The notes below the pieces were generated by a model. It saw only the letters and a program-made list of their open reading frames with translations. It was not told the DNA's origin and ran no database searches. Source: JAGPDF01 sp052035735 (GTDB lineage: Bacteria > Acidobacteriota > Thermoanaerobaculia > Multivoradales > JAGPDF01). From it: a stretch of 25,965 nt of DNA. Shown in pieces: positions 1 through 8,376 of the stretch. Position 1 is the first letter of the stretch. Each line of letters starts with the position of its first letter. The DNA lies in the NCBI GenBank assembly GCA_052035735.1, contig JBPOHI010000095.1, positions 1 through 25,965 on the forward strand, read 5' to 3'. The translations under genes and the position numbers were made by a program.

Positions 1-76
1 AGCGCGCATCCGGCGGAGGGACAGAGTCTACCTCGTCGCGCGACGGTTCCTGCTCTGGAGAGGCAGCGGTGCGAAG

Positions 77-1084
77 ATGAAAGCGTCCTTCCTCAAGGCG
101 CTCGCCAGAAGGCTGCCGGCGGTCCGCGACCACCTTCAGCGCGTCGATCGGATGGCCGCGGAGCGCGATCGGCTGGCGCAGGAGCTCGAGGCGTTGCGGG
201 AGCCCGCGCCGCAACCGGCATCCGCCGCTGCTCCAGGCGCGCCGCAGGCTGCCTGGCTGGAAGCCAAGCAGCGCAAACTGAAGCTCTCCGAGAGCTTTCG
301 CGCGACCGCGACGACGGCGACGATCAACCAGCCGCTTCCGGCAGTGAACGACCACCTCCAGCTTTCGAGCGCGGACTGGCTCCGTCATCAGGTGGCGGCC
401 GAGCCCTACTGGTTTCACAAGATCGAAGTGCTTCCCGGGTTCTATAGCCCCGGCTGGAACGACCCGAGTGTGGAGAAGCTCCCCTACTTCGGACTTCCCG
501 AGGATCTGACCGGCAAGCGCGTGCTGGACATCGGCTGTGCGGAAGGCTACTTCTCCTTCGAAGCGGAAAGGCGGGGCGCCCGGGAGGTCATCGGCATCGA
601 TTCCTTTCCGGCGTCCATACGGCGTTTCAACATCACCAAGGCGGCACGGCAATCGAATGCGACCGCCTATCTGATGAACGTCTACGACCTCGAACCCAAG
701 CGGCTGGGGACGTTCGACCTGGTCTTGTTCTACGGTGTCTTCTATCACCTCAAGCACCCGCAGTATGCGCTCGAGCGGATCCGCAGCATCTGCACCGGAG
801 ACCTGCTATTCCAGACCGCGATCTGCGAGGAGCCCGCCGTTTCAGGAGTGCCCTGGGCGCGCTTCCACCCTCACGGAGTGATGTCCGGCAGCCAGGGAGA
901 ACAGTTCGATCCCACGGTCTTCTGGCTCTTCAACAGCGCCTGTTGCCTCGCGATGCTGGACCAGGTCGGCTTCACCGACGTGAAGGTCGTTTCCAATTGG
1001 CCCCAGCCCTTCGTGGCGAGCGCGAGCAGCCCCGAGCGGGCGCCAGGAATTCCGCCCGACCAGACGGACTCGCCCTGGAGCTGA
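77..1084 (+). CDS. Class I SAM-dependent methyltransferase, CmoB/Methyltransf_23-like
   Basis: Predicted 335-residue methyltransferase. A charged helix likely to form a coiled coil spans about residues 15-43, followed by an Ala/Pro-rich linker. The Rossmann fold starts near residue 147 with the SAM-binding motif VLDIGCAEGYF (149-159) and an acidic strand end, GIDSF, near 173-177. The later segment FDLVLFYGVFYHLKHP resembles the motif IV/post-IV region of CmoB-type and related 'YHL' methyltransferases. The substrate cannot be read from sequence; such proteins often modify glycans, lipids or tRNA. The ATG at 77 was chosen as the first start, but the frame stays open to the left edge of the window, so the true start could lie upstream. 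A second frame stops at TGA 78-80, giving a possible 4-base ATGA coupling to an upstream gene. Function at superfamily level is fairly secure; the exact start is not. Confidence 0.7.
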   Translation: MKASFLKALARRLPAVRDHLQRVDRMAAERDRLAQELEALREPAPQPASAAAPGAPQAAWLEAKQRKLKLSESFRATATTATINQPLPAVNDHLQLSSADWLRHQVAAEPYWFHKIEVLPGFYSPGWNDPSVEKLPYFGLPEDLTGKRVLDIGCAEGYFSFEAERRGAREVIGIDSFPASIRRFNITKAARQSNATAYLMNVYDLEPKRLGTFDLVLFYGVFYHLKHPQYALERIRSICTGDLLFQTAICEEPAVSGVPWARFHPHGVMSGSQGEQFDPTVFWLFNSACCLAMLDQVGFTDVKVVSNWPQPFVASASSPERAPGIPPDQTDSPWS

Positions 1085-1171
1085 GGCGAGCTTCGAGCAC
1101 GAGTCGCCCTCCCTGGGCGCACGCTCTGGCGCCGTCGCGCTCTTGCTAGTCTGGTAAGCCGGAGGAACCCC

Positions 1172-2092
1172 ATGTCGAATCCGTCTTTCGCTGCCGCCGT
1201 CGATCAGGCCTGGGCCGGAGGCACCGGCGCCTGGACGTCGTCCGCCGGCGGCCATTGGCTCGAACATCCGCTGGTGCGGAGCAGAATTCAGGAGAAGGTG
1301 GCCGGCCGGCCGAACTGCGATGTCTACGGCTGGTTCCTCGATCTCCTGGATCGCCTGGGCGTTGAGCGCCCGGTGGCCTCCGCCCTGACGCTCGGCTCGG
1401 GCGATGGCCGGCTGGAGCGCGGCCTGGCGCCGAAGCGCTTCGCCCGTCGCCACCTCGGGCTCGACCTCTCCGAGGGCGCTGTCGCCTCCGCGACTGCGGC
1501 GGCAGCAGCAGCCGGCCTGTCGCAGATTTCGTACGCGGTGGCGGACCTCAACCATCCCGTTCTGCCGCCGGCGGCCTTCGATGTCGTGCTGGGAGTTTCG
1601 TCCGTGCACCATGTCGAGCGGCTGGAAGAGCTCCTCGCCGCCGTCGAGACGGCGCTCGTCCCCGGCGGGCTGCTCTTCCTCAACGAGTACGTCGGGCCGA
1701 AGCGCTTCCAGTGGAGCCGCCGCCAGCGCGAGACCGCCGAGCACCTTCTCGGCCTCCTGCCGGAGCGCTACCGCATCGTCGGCGCCGGCGGAGAGGTGCA
1801 CCGGCAGCCGTTCGCCCCCAGCGCCGAGGCGGTCATCGCCGCCGATCCGTCCGAATCGGTGCGGTCGGACGAGATCCTGCCGCTGGTGGCGGAACGCTTC
1901 GACATCCTCGAGCACCGCGATCTCGGCGGAACGCTCCTGCACCTGGTCCTCGAAGGGATCACCCGCCGGTTCGATCCGGCGAATCCCGAAGATGTGCGCT
2001 GGCTGAAGCTGCTGTTCGAGGCCGAAGATGCGCTCATCGCCTCGGGCGAGCTCACCAGCGACTTCGCGGTCGTCGTCGCTCGCAAGCGCTGA
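1172..2092 (+). CDS. Class I SAM-dependent methyltransferase
   Basis: 306-residue soluble methyltransferase. The glycine motif LTLGSGDGRLE lies at about residues 72-82, with LGLDLSEGAV as the acidic loop after strand 2 and FDVVLGVSSVHHVE as motif IV, followed by the typical GGLLFLNEY strand. This is the Methyltransf_11/25 pattern. The C-terminal third has no recognisable domain; it may form a substrate lid. The start is supported by a GGAGGA ribosome-binding site about 6 bases before the ATG. It lies 87 bases downstream of the preceding methyltransferase on the same strand and may be co-transcribed with it, but the two proteins do not look like recent duplicates. It converges on the ABC-F gene with only 21 bases between the stop codons. 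Substrate unknown. Confidence 0.75.
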   Translation: MSNPSFAAAVDQAWAGGTGAWTSSAGGHWLEHPLVRSRIQEKVAGRPNCDVYGWFLDLLDRLGVERPVASALTLGSGDGRLERGLAPKRFARRHLGLDLSEGAVASATAAAAAAGLSQISYAVADLNHPVLPPAAFDVVLGVSSVHHVERLEELLAAVETALVPGGLLFLNEYVGPKRFQWSRRQRETAEHLLGLLPERYRIVGAGGEVHRQPFAPSAEAVIAADPSESVRSDEILPLVAERFDILEHRDLGGTLLHLVLEGITRRFDPANPEDVRWLKLLFEAEDALIASGELTSDFAVVVARKR

Positions 2093-2113
2093 GCCGCCGG
2101 CGCCCGCTCAGAA

Positions 2114-4021
2114 TCAGGCGAGCTTCGCTTCGAGCTCCGCCCAGCGGGCGTAGAGCCGCTCGACCTCGGTCTGGGCGGCGGCGAGCGCCGCGAAGCGCTC
2201 GTGCAGGAGCGCCGCATCGGTCGCGATGGCGGGATCCTCGGCGGCGCTCTGGCGCGCCGCGAGATCGGCTTCGGCGGCGAAGATCGCCGCTTCCATGCCG
2301 TCCCACTCGCGCTGCTCCTTGTAGGAGAGGCGCTTGGCCGCCGGCTTCGGGCCGTTCGTGCCAGCGCCTCGACCGGCGGGACCGATGCCGGGGCGGTTGC
2401 CCCCGGCTGCCGTCGCCGCCCGCGCGGCGCTCTCCTTGTTGCGGATCGCCGGGGCGGCGGCACCGAGCTCGGCCTGATGTTTGGCTCGCCGCGCATCTTC
2501 CCACTGTCCGCTGTCGGTGTAGTGCTCCGCCCGCCCGTCCTCGATCGCCAGGATGCCGCTCGACACCCGGTCGAGCAGATAGCGGTCGTGGGTGACCAGC
2601 ACCAGTGCTCCGGGGAACTCGAGCAGGCTCTCTTCGAGCACCTCGAGGGTCGCGATATCGAGGTCGTTGGTCGGCTCGTCGAGGATCAGCAGATCGGCCG
2701 GCTGCAGCATCAGCCGCGCGACGAGAATTCGCGCCTGCTCGCCACCGGAGAGGCTGCCCACCGGAGTGTCGAGCTGCTCGGTGCGGAAGAGGAAGCGCTT
2801 CGCCCAGGCGGCGACGTGTACGACCTCGCCCAGATGGATGACCGAGTCGCTGTCCGGCGCCAGCGCCCGGCGGAGAGTGAGCTTGCGGTCGAGCGTCTCT
2901 CTGCCCTGCTCGAAGCGGACGATCTTCAGGAACGGCGCGCGTTCGATCTCGCCGGAGTCGGGGGCGAGCGAGCCGTCGAGCAGCGACAGCAGCGTCGTCT
3001 TGCCGCTGCCGTTCAAACCGAGCAGGCCCAGCCGTGTGCCAGGGCCGAGCAACAGATCGACGCCGGAGAAGATCGTCCGGCCGTCGAACGACTTGGCGAG
3101 CCCCTTGGCCTCGAGGAGGCGTTTCGTGCCCCGGCCCGAAGCCTTGAAGTCGATCCCGGCCTTCGCTCCGCCGGCGCGGCCGCGGACCTCCGCCAGCTCG
3201 CCCAGGAGATCGTTGGCGCGGTCGATGCGGGCTTTCGACTTCGTCGTTCGCGCCTTGGGACCCCGGCGCAGCCAGTCGACCTCGATGCGCGCCCGGTTGG
3301 CGAGCGCCTCCTCGTAGTCCTTCTGGTTCTGGAGCACCTCGTCGCGCTTGACCAGCAGGTCGCTGTAGGTGCCGTCGACCGAGAGGATCCCCTCCGGGTA
3401 GACGCGGTCGAGCTCGAGCATCCGGCGGGAGACGTTCTCGAGGAAGTAGCGGTCGTGGGAGACGACGACGAAGGCCTGCGCCGCTTCGACCAACAGCTCC
3501 TCGAGCTCGAGGATGCCCTCGAGATCGAGATGGTTGGTCGGCTCGTCGAGCAGCAGCAGATCGGGCTCGCGGGCGACTTCGCAGGCGATGGCGAGACGCT
3601 TCTTCCAGCCGCCGGAAAGGGCGCCGACCGGCAGTTCCCGCTCGCTGCGGTCGCGGAAGCCGAGCCGGCCGAGGGTGCGCGCGGCGCGCGCCTCCTTCTC
3701 GTACTCCTCGAGATGCTCGCCGGCAAGCGCCTGGATGACCACCTCTTCGGCGGTCGCCTCGGCCGGGAAGCGGCTGTCCTGCTCGACGTACCCCACGCGA
3801 ACGCCCTTGCGTAGCGAGAGCTGCCCATGGTCGGGCTCGAGGCGCCCGGCGAGAATCCGCAGCAGGGTCGACTTTCCCGAGCCGTTGGGCCCGATGAGCC
3901 CCACCCGGTCGCCCTGAAAGAGGCCGAAAGAGAGATCCTTGAACAGCGGCCGCGCCCCGAACTGGTGCGAGACACCTTCACAGGAGAGGAGCAGCGGGCG
4001 GGAGCTGGAACCGACGGTCAC
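2114..4021 (-). CDS. uup: ABC-F family ATPase, Uup type
   Basis: 635-residue soluble protein with two ABC ATPase domains and no membrane segment, the mark of ABC-F proteins acting on ribosomes or, for Uup, also in DNA transactions. Domain 1 has Walker A GPNGSGKST (44-52), signature LSGG (135-138), Walker B LLLLDEPTNHLD (155-166) and the switch His in VSHDRY. Domain 2 has GLNGSGKTT (335-343), LSGG (424-427), ILDEPTNDLD and VTHDRY. The inter-domain linker (about 220-300) is charged and helical. The C-terminal 80 residues after an Ala/Gly-rich hinge begin with KRLSYKEQREWDGME and look like the Uup C-terminal coiled coil. The start is GTG. It is the last gene on the arginine strand, 39 bases after argH, so it is probably read through from that operon; a functional link to arginine is not implied. 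Uup is favoured over Ettl/EttA because of the coiled-coil tail. Confidence 0.88.
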   Translation of the reverse strand: MTVGSSSRPLLLSCEGVSHQFGARPLFKDLSFGLFQGDRVGLIGPNGSGKSTLLRILAGRLEPDHGQLSLRKGVRVGYVEQDSRFPAEATAEEVVIQALAGEHLEEYEKEARAARTLGRLGFRDRSERELPVGALSGGWKKRLAIACEVAREPDLLLLDEPTNHLDLEGILELEELLVEAAQAFVVVSHDRYFLENVSRRMLELDRVYPEGILSVDGTYSDLLVKRDEVLQNQKDYEEALANRARIEVDWLRRGPKARTTKSKARIDRANDLLGELAEVRGRAGGAKAGIDFKASGRGTKRLLEAKGLAKSFDGRTIFSGVDLLLGPGTRLGLLGLNGSGKTTLLSLLDGSLAPDSGEIERAPFLKIVRFEQGRETLDRKLTLRRALAPDSDSVIHLGEVVHVAAWAKRFLFRTEQLDTPVGSLSGGEQARILVARLMLQPADLLILDEPTNDLDIATLEVLEESLLEFPGALVLVTHDRYLLDRVSSGILAIEDGRAEHYTDSGQWEDARRAKHQAELGAAAPAIRNKESAARAATAAGGNRPGIGPAGRGAGTNGPKPAAKRLSYKEQREWDGMEAAIFAAEADLAARQSAAEDPAIATDAALLHERFAALAAAQTEVERLYARWAELEAKLA

Positions 4022-4060
4022 AGACCATTCTCTCGCGAAACGGTCCGCGGCGCTGTTCGG

Positions 4061-5248
4061 CTACTTCTTGCCGAGCTTCGCCGCCACCCGCCGATACGCT
4101 TCGCGGAAGGGAATTCCCTCCGCGACGACCAACCGGTTGGCCTCTTCTGCCGCGAAGAGCTCCGGCGGGAGGTCTCCGGCTGCGGGCAGAAAGCGCAGGC
4201 GCGGCAGGGTCGAGGCGAGCAACTCGGTCGTCGCGCGCGCCAGGTCGCAGGCTTTGAACAGCGGGGCTTTGAGGAGCTGCAGGTCGCGGTGGTAGCCGGA
4301 GGGGAGCTTGGCGGGAATCGTCAGGGCCTCGAGCAACAGACCCAGCGTCGTGGCGCCTCTGCCGCGCACGAGCTCGAAGAGATCGGGGTTCCGCTTCTGC
4401 GGCATGATCGAGCTGCCGGTGGTCATCTCCTCGGGCAGCTCGACGAAGCCGAACTCGCGCGTCGCGAAGAGGACCAGGTCGGAGGCGAGGCGGCCGCAGT
4501 CGCTCATCAGCAGGTGGATCTCGAACAGAAGTTGCGCCTCCGCCTTGCCGCGGGACAGCTGCACCGCGGTCACCGGCTGCTGGACCGTCGCGAAGTCGAG
4601 GCTGCGGCGCGTCGCCTCGCGATCGATCGCGATTCCCGGCGTGCCGTAGCCGGCGGCCGAGCCGAGCGGGTTCTGGTCGATCCTCCGCAGACAGGCCTCG
4701 AGCCCCTGCGCGTCGTCTTCGAGGCCGGCGGCGAAACCGCCGGCCCACAGCGCCACCGACGACGGCATCGCCGGCTGGAGATGGGTGTAGCCGGGGAGGG
4801 CGAGCTCCGGATGCCCCGCCGCGACGTCGCCGAGCGCCGCGGCGACGGCGCGGGCGCCGGCGGCGAGCACAGCGACCTCCTCCTTCATCCACAACCTCAG
4901 GGCGGCGAGCACCTGGTCGTTGCGGGAGCGCCCGAGATGGACGCGGCCGCCGGCCGCGCCGATTCGCGCGGTGAGCCGCCGTTCGAGCGCGGTGTGGACG
5001 TCTTCGTCGGCGAGCTCGACTCGCCAGAGACCTTCCTCGTGCTCAGTCGCGAGCGCCGTTAACCCGGCCTCGATCGCCGTGAAGTCGGCTGCCGCGAGGT
5101 GCCCCTGATCGCGCAGCATCGCGGCGTGGGCGATCGAGGCGCGCACGTCGTGCGCCACCAGGCGGTTGTCGAAGTTCGCGTCCTCGCCGGCGGTGTAGGC
5201 GAGGACCTGCTCGTCGAGGGGCTTGCCCTTGTCCCAGAGTCGGCTCAT
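4061..5248 (-). CDS. argH: Argininosuccinate lyase, C-terminally short
   Basis: Catalyses the last step of arginine synthesis, argininosuccinate to arginine plus fumarate. It carries the fumarase/ASL superfamily signature GSSIMPQKRNP (278-288) with the catalytic Ser, and the conserved GGRVHLGRSRNDQ (100-112) and YTHLQPAMP (154-162) blocks with the active-site His. At 395 residues it is shorter than typical ASL (about 450-460); the sequence ends soon after the GIPFREAYRRVA segment, so the usual C-terminal helical extension is missing. There is no GNAT (ArgA) fusion at the C-terminus, unlike some ArgH(A) proteins. Its ATG overlaps the stop of the upstream deacylase by 4 bases (ATGA), implying translational coupling. 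The catalytic residues are present, so it is read as active. Confidence 0.93.
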   Translation of the reverse strand: MSRLWDKGKPLDEQVLAYTAGEDANFDNRLVAHDVRASIAHAAMLRDQGHLAAADFTAIEAGLTALATEHEEGLWRVELADEDVHTALERRLTARIGAAGGRVHLGRSRNDQVLAALRLWMKEEVAVLAAGARAVAAALGDVAAGHPELALPGYTHLQPAMPSSVALWAGGFAAGLEDDAQGLEACLRRIDQNPLGSAAGYGTPGIAIDREATRRSLDFATVQQPVTAVQLSRGKAEAQLLFEIHLLMSDCGRLASDLVLFATREFGFVELPEEMTTGSSIMPQKRNPDLFELVRGRGATTLGLLLEALTIPAKLPSGYHRDLQLLKAPLFKACDLARATTELLASTLPRLRFLPAAGDLPPELFAAEEANRLVVAEGIPFREAYRRVAAKLGKK

Positions 5249-6384
5249 GTCGCGCTCCCGCTATCGACGGCAAGGCCCTGCGCCAGCTCGAGCAGCAGGC
5301 GCTCGTAGAACGCTGCCCCATCGACGATCTCCTGCTCGAGGACGAACTCGTCCGGGCGGTGCGAGCGTTCGCTCTCGCCCGGTCCGACCTTGACCGCCGG
5401 AATGCCGCGAAAGAAGGTGAGGTCGGAAAGCGTCGCCGAACCGTAGAGACGTGCTTCGGGACGGGCGCGCAGCGCGGCCTCGACCAGCGGCGACGAAGCG
5501 TCGGTCGCGACCGGCACCAGGCGATCGGACAGCACAACCAGCTCGCCCGCGATGGCGCCCCGCAGGCGCGCGAGCAGTGCCTCCGGCGGCTCGATCGGCA
5601 CCGTGCGGCAGTCGAGCACCGCCCGCGCCTCGGCGGGCACGACGTTCCTTGCCGAGCCGCCACTCACCACCGTCGGCTCGACCGTGGCGCGCCCGAGATA
5701 CGGGTCGAGCGGGCCTTCGGGAAGCTCGGCGATCGCCGCGAGGTCGCGCGCCAGGCCGACGATCGCATTGCGCGCCCCCAGCGCCCGCGCGTGTGCGGCG
5801 TGCGCCGCTTCGCCGTGCGCCACCAGCTCGAGGACGAGCAGCCCCTTCTGCGCCACCGCGAGATCGAGGCCGGTGGGCTCGCCGACGATCGCCATCGCCG
5901 GCGCGAGACCGCGGCGCGAAAGCTCCGCCAAGACCTCCGCCGTGCCGACGCTCTTCGTCTCCTCGCCGCGCACCAACATCAGCACCAGGGCGAACGGCAG
6001 GTCGACCTGCGAGAGCGCCAGAAACGCCCCGACCATCGCCGCGACCGACGCCTTGGCATCGTTCGCACCCAATCCGAAGACCTTGCCCTCGACGGTCGAC
6101 GGCTGATGCGGCTCGCGCGTCCATCCCGGTGCCGGCGGAACGGTATCGACATGCGTGTTCAACACCAACAGCGGCACGCTCTCCAGGTCTCCCTTTACCG
6201 GGGCTTTTCCTCTCCAAGCCACCAAGCTGCCACCGACGAGCTCGATCGTGGCCCCATGGTCTTGCAGAAAGGAAGACAACAGCGCAACGATGGCGACTTC
6301 GTCGCCGGAGACCGACGGCGTCGCGACCAGGTCGCGATGCAGGGCGAGGAGCTCCCCCCGGCTCAGACGATGGCTCAGGCGCAC
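5245..6384 (-). CDS. argE: M20-family N-acyl amino acid deacylase, probably N-acylcitrulline deacetylase/desuccinylase (ArgE-like)
   Basis: 379-residue zinc peptidase-fold enzyme of the M20 family (ArgE/DapE/ACY1). Metal and catalytic residues are in place: NTHVD (76-80), the bridging Asp in GANDAK (D109), the general base/ligand pair E141-E142 in RGEETKSVG, E169 in VGEPT, and H342 in SHRPDE. The dimerisation-domain segment AHARALGARNAIVG (197-210) is also typical. It lies downstream of an N-acylornithine-type transcarbamylase and upstream of argG/argH activity in the pathway. It is therefore inferred to remove the acyl group from N-acylcitrulline, as in Xanthomonas, rather than from acetylornithine. 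The GTG start at 6384 was chosen because it follows the argB stop by 7 bases; the longer frame upstream only shadows argB. DapE is the main alternative but is disfavoured by context. Confidence 0.85.
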   Translation of the reverse strand: MRLSHRLSRGELLALHRDLVATPSVSGDEVAIVALLSSFLQDHGATIELVGGSLVAWRGKAPVKGDLESVPLLVLNTHVDTVPPAPGWTREPHQPSTVEGKVFGLGANDAKASVAAMVGAFLALSQVDLPFALVLMLVRGEETKSVGTAEVLAELSRRGLAPAMAIVGEPTGLDLAVAQKGLLVLELVAHGEAAHAAHARALGARNAIVGLARDLAAIAELPEGPLDPYLGRATVEPTVVSGGSARNVVPAEARAVLDCRTVPIEPPEALLARLRGAIAGELVVLSDRLVPVATDASSPLVEAALRARPEARLYGSATLSDLTFFRGIPAVKVGPGESERSHRPDEFVLEQEIVDGAAFYERLLLELAQGLAVDSGSAT

Positions 6385-6391
6385 AGCGGTC

Positions 6392-7327
6392 TCACGTGAG
6401 CGGCGCGGCGGAGAGCGCGGCGACCGACGGCACGACGAGCGTGCCGATCCCTTCGTTGGTGAACAGCTCGACGAGCAGGGCGTCGGGAGTCGCGAACGGC
6501 ACCAGGTGGACGCGCGGCACGCCGCCTTCGAGAGCGCGCGCGATCGCCCGCGACTTGGGCAGCATGCCGCCGGTGAGGGCGCCGCGCTGTTCGAGACCGG
6601 CGAGACCTGCGAGGTCGACCAGCGAGACCAGCGAGGCCGGGTCGTCGGCGCGCTCGAGAATCCCCGGCACGGCGACGGCGAAGAGGAGCTTCTCGGCGCC
6701 CAGGGCGACGGCGAGCTCGGCGGCGATGGTGTCGGCGTTGACATTGAGGATCGCCCCCTGCTTGTCGGCGGCGAGGGGCGCCACGACCGGCACGTAGCCG
6801 TCGTCGAGGAGCTTCTGCACTACCCGCGGGTGCACCGCCACGACGTCGCCGACGAAGCCGTAGTCGATCGCCGCCGCCTGCGCGTCCGCCGAGTGCATCG
6901 GCGGACGCCGGCACGCTTCGACGAGATCGGCGTCCACGCCGGAGATCCCGACCGCCGCGACTCCCGCCCTTCGGCAGGCGGCGAGGAGCGCCGTGTTGAC
7001 CTTGCCGGCCATCGCCATCACCGCCGCCTCGAGGGTCGCGGCGTCGGTCACCCGCCGGCCGTCGATCTTCTGTGTCGCGAGGCCCAGGCGGTCGGCGAGC
7101 GCGGTCGTCTGCGGCCCGCCGCCGTGCACCAGGACGACGCGGATGCCCAGCCGGTGCAGGACCTCGATCTGCTCGAGGAAGAGCAGCAGGCGTGCCTCTT
7201 CCTCGATCGCCTCGCCCGAGAGCTTGACCACGAAGGTCTTGCCCTGGAACAGCCGCAGGTAGGGCAGGGCGTGCTTGAGCCCGGCTACTTCGGTCATCCG
7301 GTCGCTCCTCTGTCCGACGTCTTTCAT
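6392..7327 (-). CDS. argB: N-acylglutamate kinase (acetyl- or succinylglutamate kinase)
   Basis: Amino-acid kinase family enzyme, 311 residues from this start, phosphorylating the gamma-carboxyl of N-acylglutamate. It shows the N-terminal phosphate-binding Lys in VVKLSGEA (K35), HGGGPQ (68-73), the acyl-glutamate contact region DGRRVTD (89-95), ILNVNADT (193-200), and the C-terminal LTGGMLPK (251-258) with the ATP-site Lys. The N-terminal helix before the kinase core is typical of the arginine-feedback-sensitive NAGK type. Two starts are credible: ATG 7327, overlapping the upstream stop as ATGA with GAGGAG ahead of it, and ATG 7297, also preceded by GAGGAG, giving 301 residues. The first is preferred because every neighbouring junction is coupled. 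Since the transcarbamylase looks succinyl-specific, the true substrate may be N-succinylglutamate. Confidence 0.92.
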   Translation of the reverse strand: MKDVGQRSDRMTEVAGLKHALPYLRLFQGKTFVVKLSGEAIEEEARLLLFLEQIEVLHRLGIRVVLVHGGGPQTTALADRLGLATQKIDGRRVTDAATLEAAVMAMAGKVNTALLAACRRAGVAAVGISGVDADLVEACRRPPMHSADAQAAAIDYGFVGDVVAVHPRVVQKLLDDGYVPVVAPLAADKQGAILNVNADTIAAELAVALGAEKLLFAVAVPGILERADDPASLVSLVDLAGLAGLEQRGALTGGMLPKSRAIARALEGGVPRVHLVPFATPDALLVELFTNEGIGTLVVPSVAALSAAPLT

Positions 7328-8376
7328 CGCTTCTCCTCGATGCTGGGTTCGTTCCCTCGGCGCTCCCCGCCGCCGGCGGCCGCGCCGGCGAGCAAGCGGT
7401 GGAGGATGGCCATCTGCGCCCACAGGCGGTTGTGCGCCTGGCGCACGACGACGCTGCGCGGCGAGTCGAGCACCGCGTCGGCGACGACGACGTTGCGCCG
7501 CACCGGCAGGCAGTGCATGAAGGGCGCGGCAGGGGCGGTCTCGAACCAGCTCTCGTCGACGCACCACGCGGCGAGTCCGGCGCGCAGCTCGGCCTCCTTC
7601 GCGGCATCGCCGTAGTGCTGCGCCGACGCCCACGACTTGGCGTAGACGACTTCCGCGCCGGCGAGCGCCGCGCTGCGATCGCCGGTCTCGACGACGGAGC
7701 CGCCGTGCCCGGCGGCGAGCGTTCGCGCCTCGGCGACCAGAGGCTCCGGCAGCGCATAGGGCTCAGGGCGCAGCACCGTGACTTCCATGCCGCGCAACGC
7801 TGCCATGCGCAGCACCGCCGCGGGTACCGCGAGCGGCAGCGCTTTCGGGTGGTTCGCCCAGGAGAGCACGAGCTTGCCGTGGCGCGGCACGCCGAGCTCG
7901 TCGAGCGTCTTCCAGTCGGCGAGCGCCTGGCACGGATGGTCGAGCGCCGATTCGAGATTGATCACCGGCACGGGCGAAAGCGCAGCGATCCGGCGAAAGC
8001 TCAGGTCGGCGAGATCGGCGGCAAGATCGCTGCCCGAGGCGAAGGCCCTCACGCCAAGCACGTCGGCGTAGCCGCCGAGGACCGGAATCGCCTCGCGCAC
8101 GTGCTCCGAGGCGTCGCCGTCCATCACCACGCCAGTGCGCGTCTCGAGCTTCCAGCTCGAGCCCCCCGGCGTGATGACGAAGCTCGAGCCGCCGAGCTTC
8201 GCCATCGCCGCCTGCATCGAGGCGAGGGTGCGCAGCGACGGATTGAAGAACAGCAGGCCGAGGATTTTCCCGGCGAGCGCCTGGGGGTCGCCTTCGCGCT
8301 CGAGGCGGGAGGCCAGCGTAAGCAGGTCGACGACCTCTTCGCGCGGTAACGCGGCGAGAGAGAGGAAGCTCCTCAC
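7324..8376 (-). CDS. N-acylornithine transcarbamylase, predicted N-succinyl-L-ornithine specific
   Basis: 350-residue carbamoyltransferase making N-acylcitrulline from N-acylornithine and carbamoyl phosphate. Carbamoyl phosphate binding is shown by FFNPSLRT (43-50) and HPCQ (147-150), and the active-site Cys loop by HCLPVRR (288-294). The segment WKLETRTGVVMDGD (75-88) and the NHPKALPLAVP loop match the N-acetyl/N-succinylornithine transcarbamylases and not ordinary OTCases, which have a different substrate loop. The residue that decides acyl specificity (Glu92 in Xanthomonas campestris AOTCase, Pro90 in Bacteroides fragilis SOTCase) is Ser90 here in GDASEH; Ser at this site converts AOTCase to SOTCase in published mutants. 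The carboxylated Lys302 of AOTCase is Val297. GTG start overlaps the argD stop (GTGA). A further stretch of frame upstream lies inside argD and was rejected. N-succinyl specificity is inference; the family is secure. Confidence 0.9.
   Translation of the reverse strand: MRSFLSLAALPREEVVDLLTLASRLEREGDPQALAGKILGLLFFNPSLRTLASMQAAMAKLGGSSFVITPGGSSWKLETRTGVVMDGDASEHVREAIPVLGGYADVLGVRAFASGSDLAADLADLSFRRIAALSPVPVINLESALDHPCQALADWKTLDELGVPRHGKLVLSWANHPKALPLAVPAAVLRMAALRGMEVTVLRPEPYALPEPLVAEARTLAAGHGGSVVETGDRSAALAGAEVVYAKSWASAQHYGDAAKEAELRAGLAAWCVDESWFETAPAAPFMHCLPVRRNVVVADAVLDSPRSVVVRQAHNRLWAQMAILHRLLAGAAAGGGERRGNEPSIEEKR

Noticed and set aside
2201..3814. 537-residue plus-strand frame across the ABC-F gene
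   Set aside because: Antisense shadow in GC-rich DNA; the opposite strand has two complete ABC ATPase domains.
5245..6384. DapE (succinyl-diaminopimelate desuccinylase)
   Set aside because: The M20 fold alone cannot exclude it, but the gene is coupled to argB and argH and no lysine gene is nearby.
7324..8376. Ordinary ornithine carbamoyltransferase (ArgF)
   Set aside because: The substrate loop, the VMDGD segment and the HPKALP loop match N-acylornithine transcarbamylases; an M20 deacylase in the operon fits the same linear pathway.
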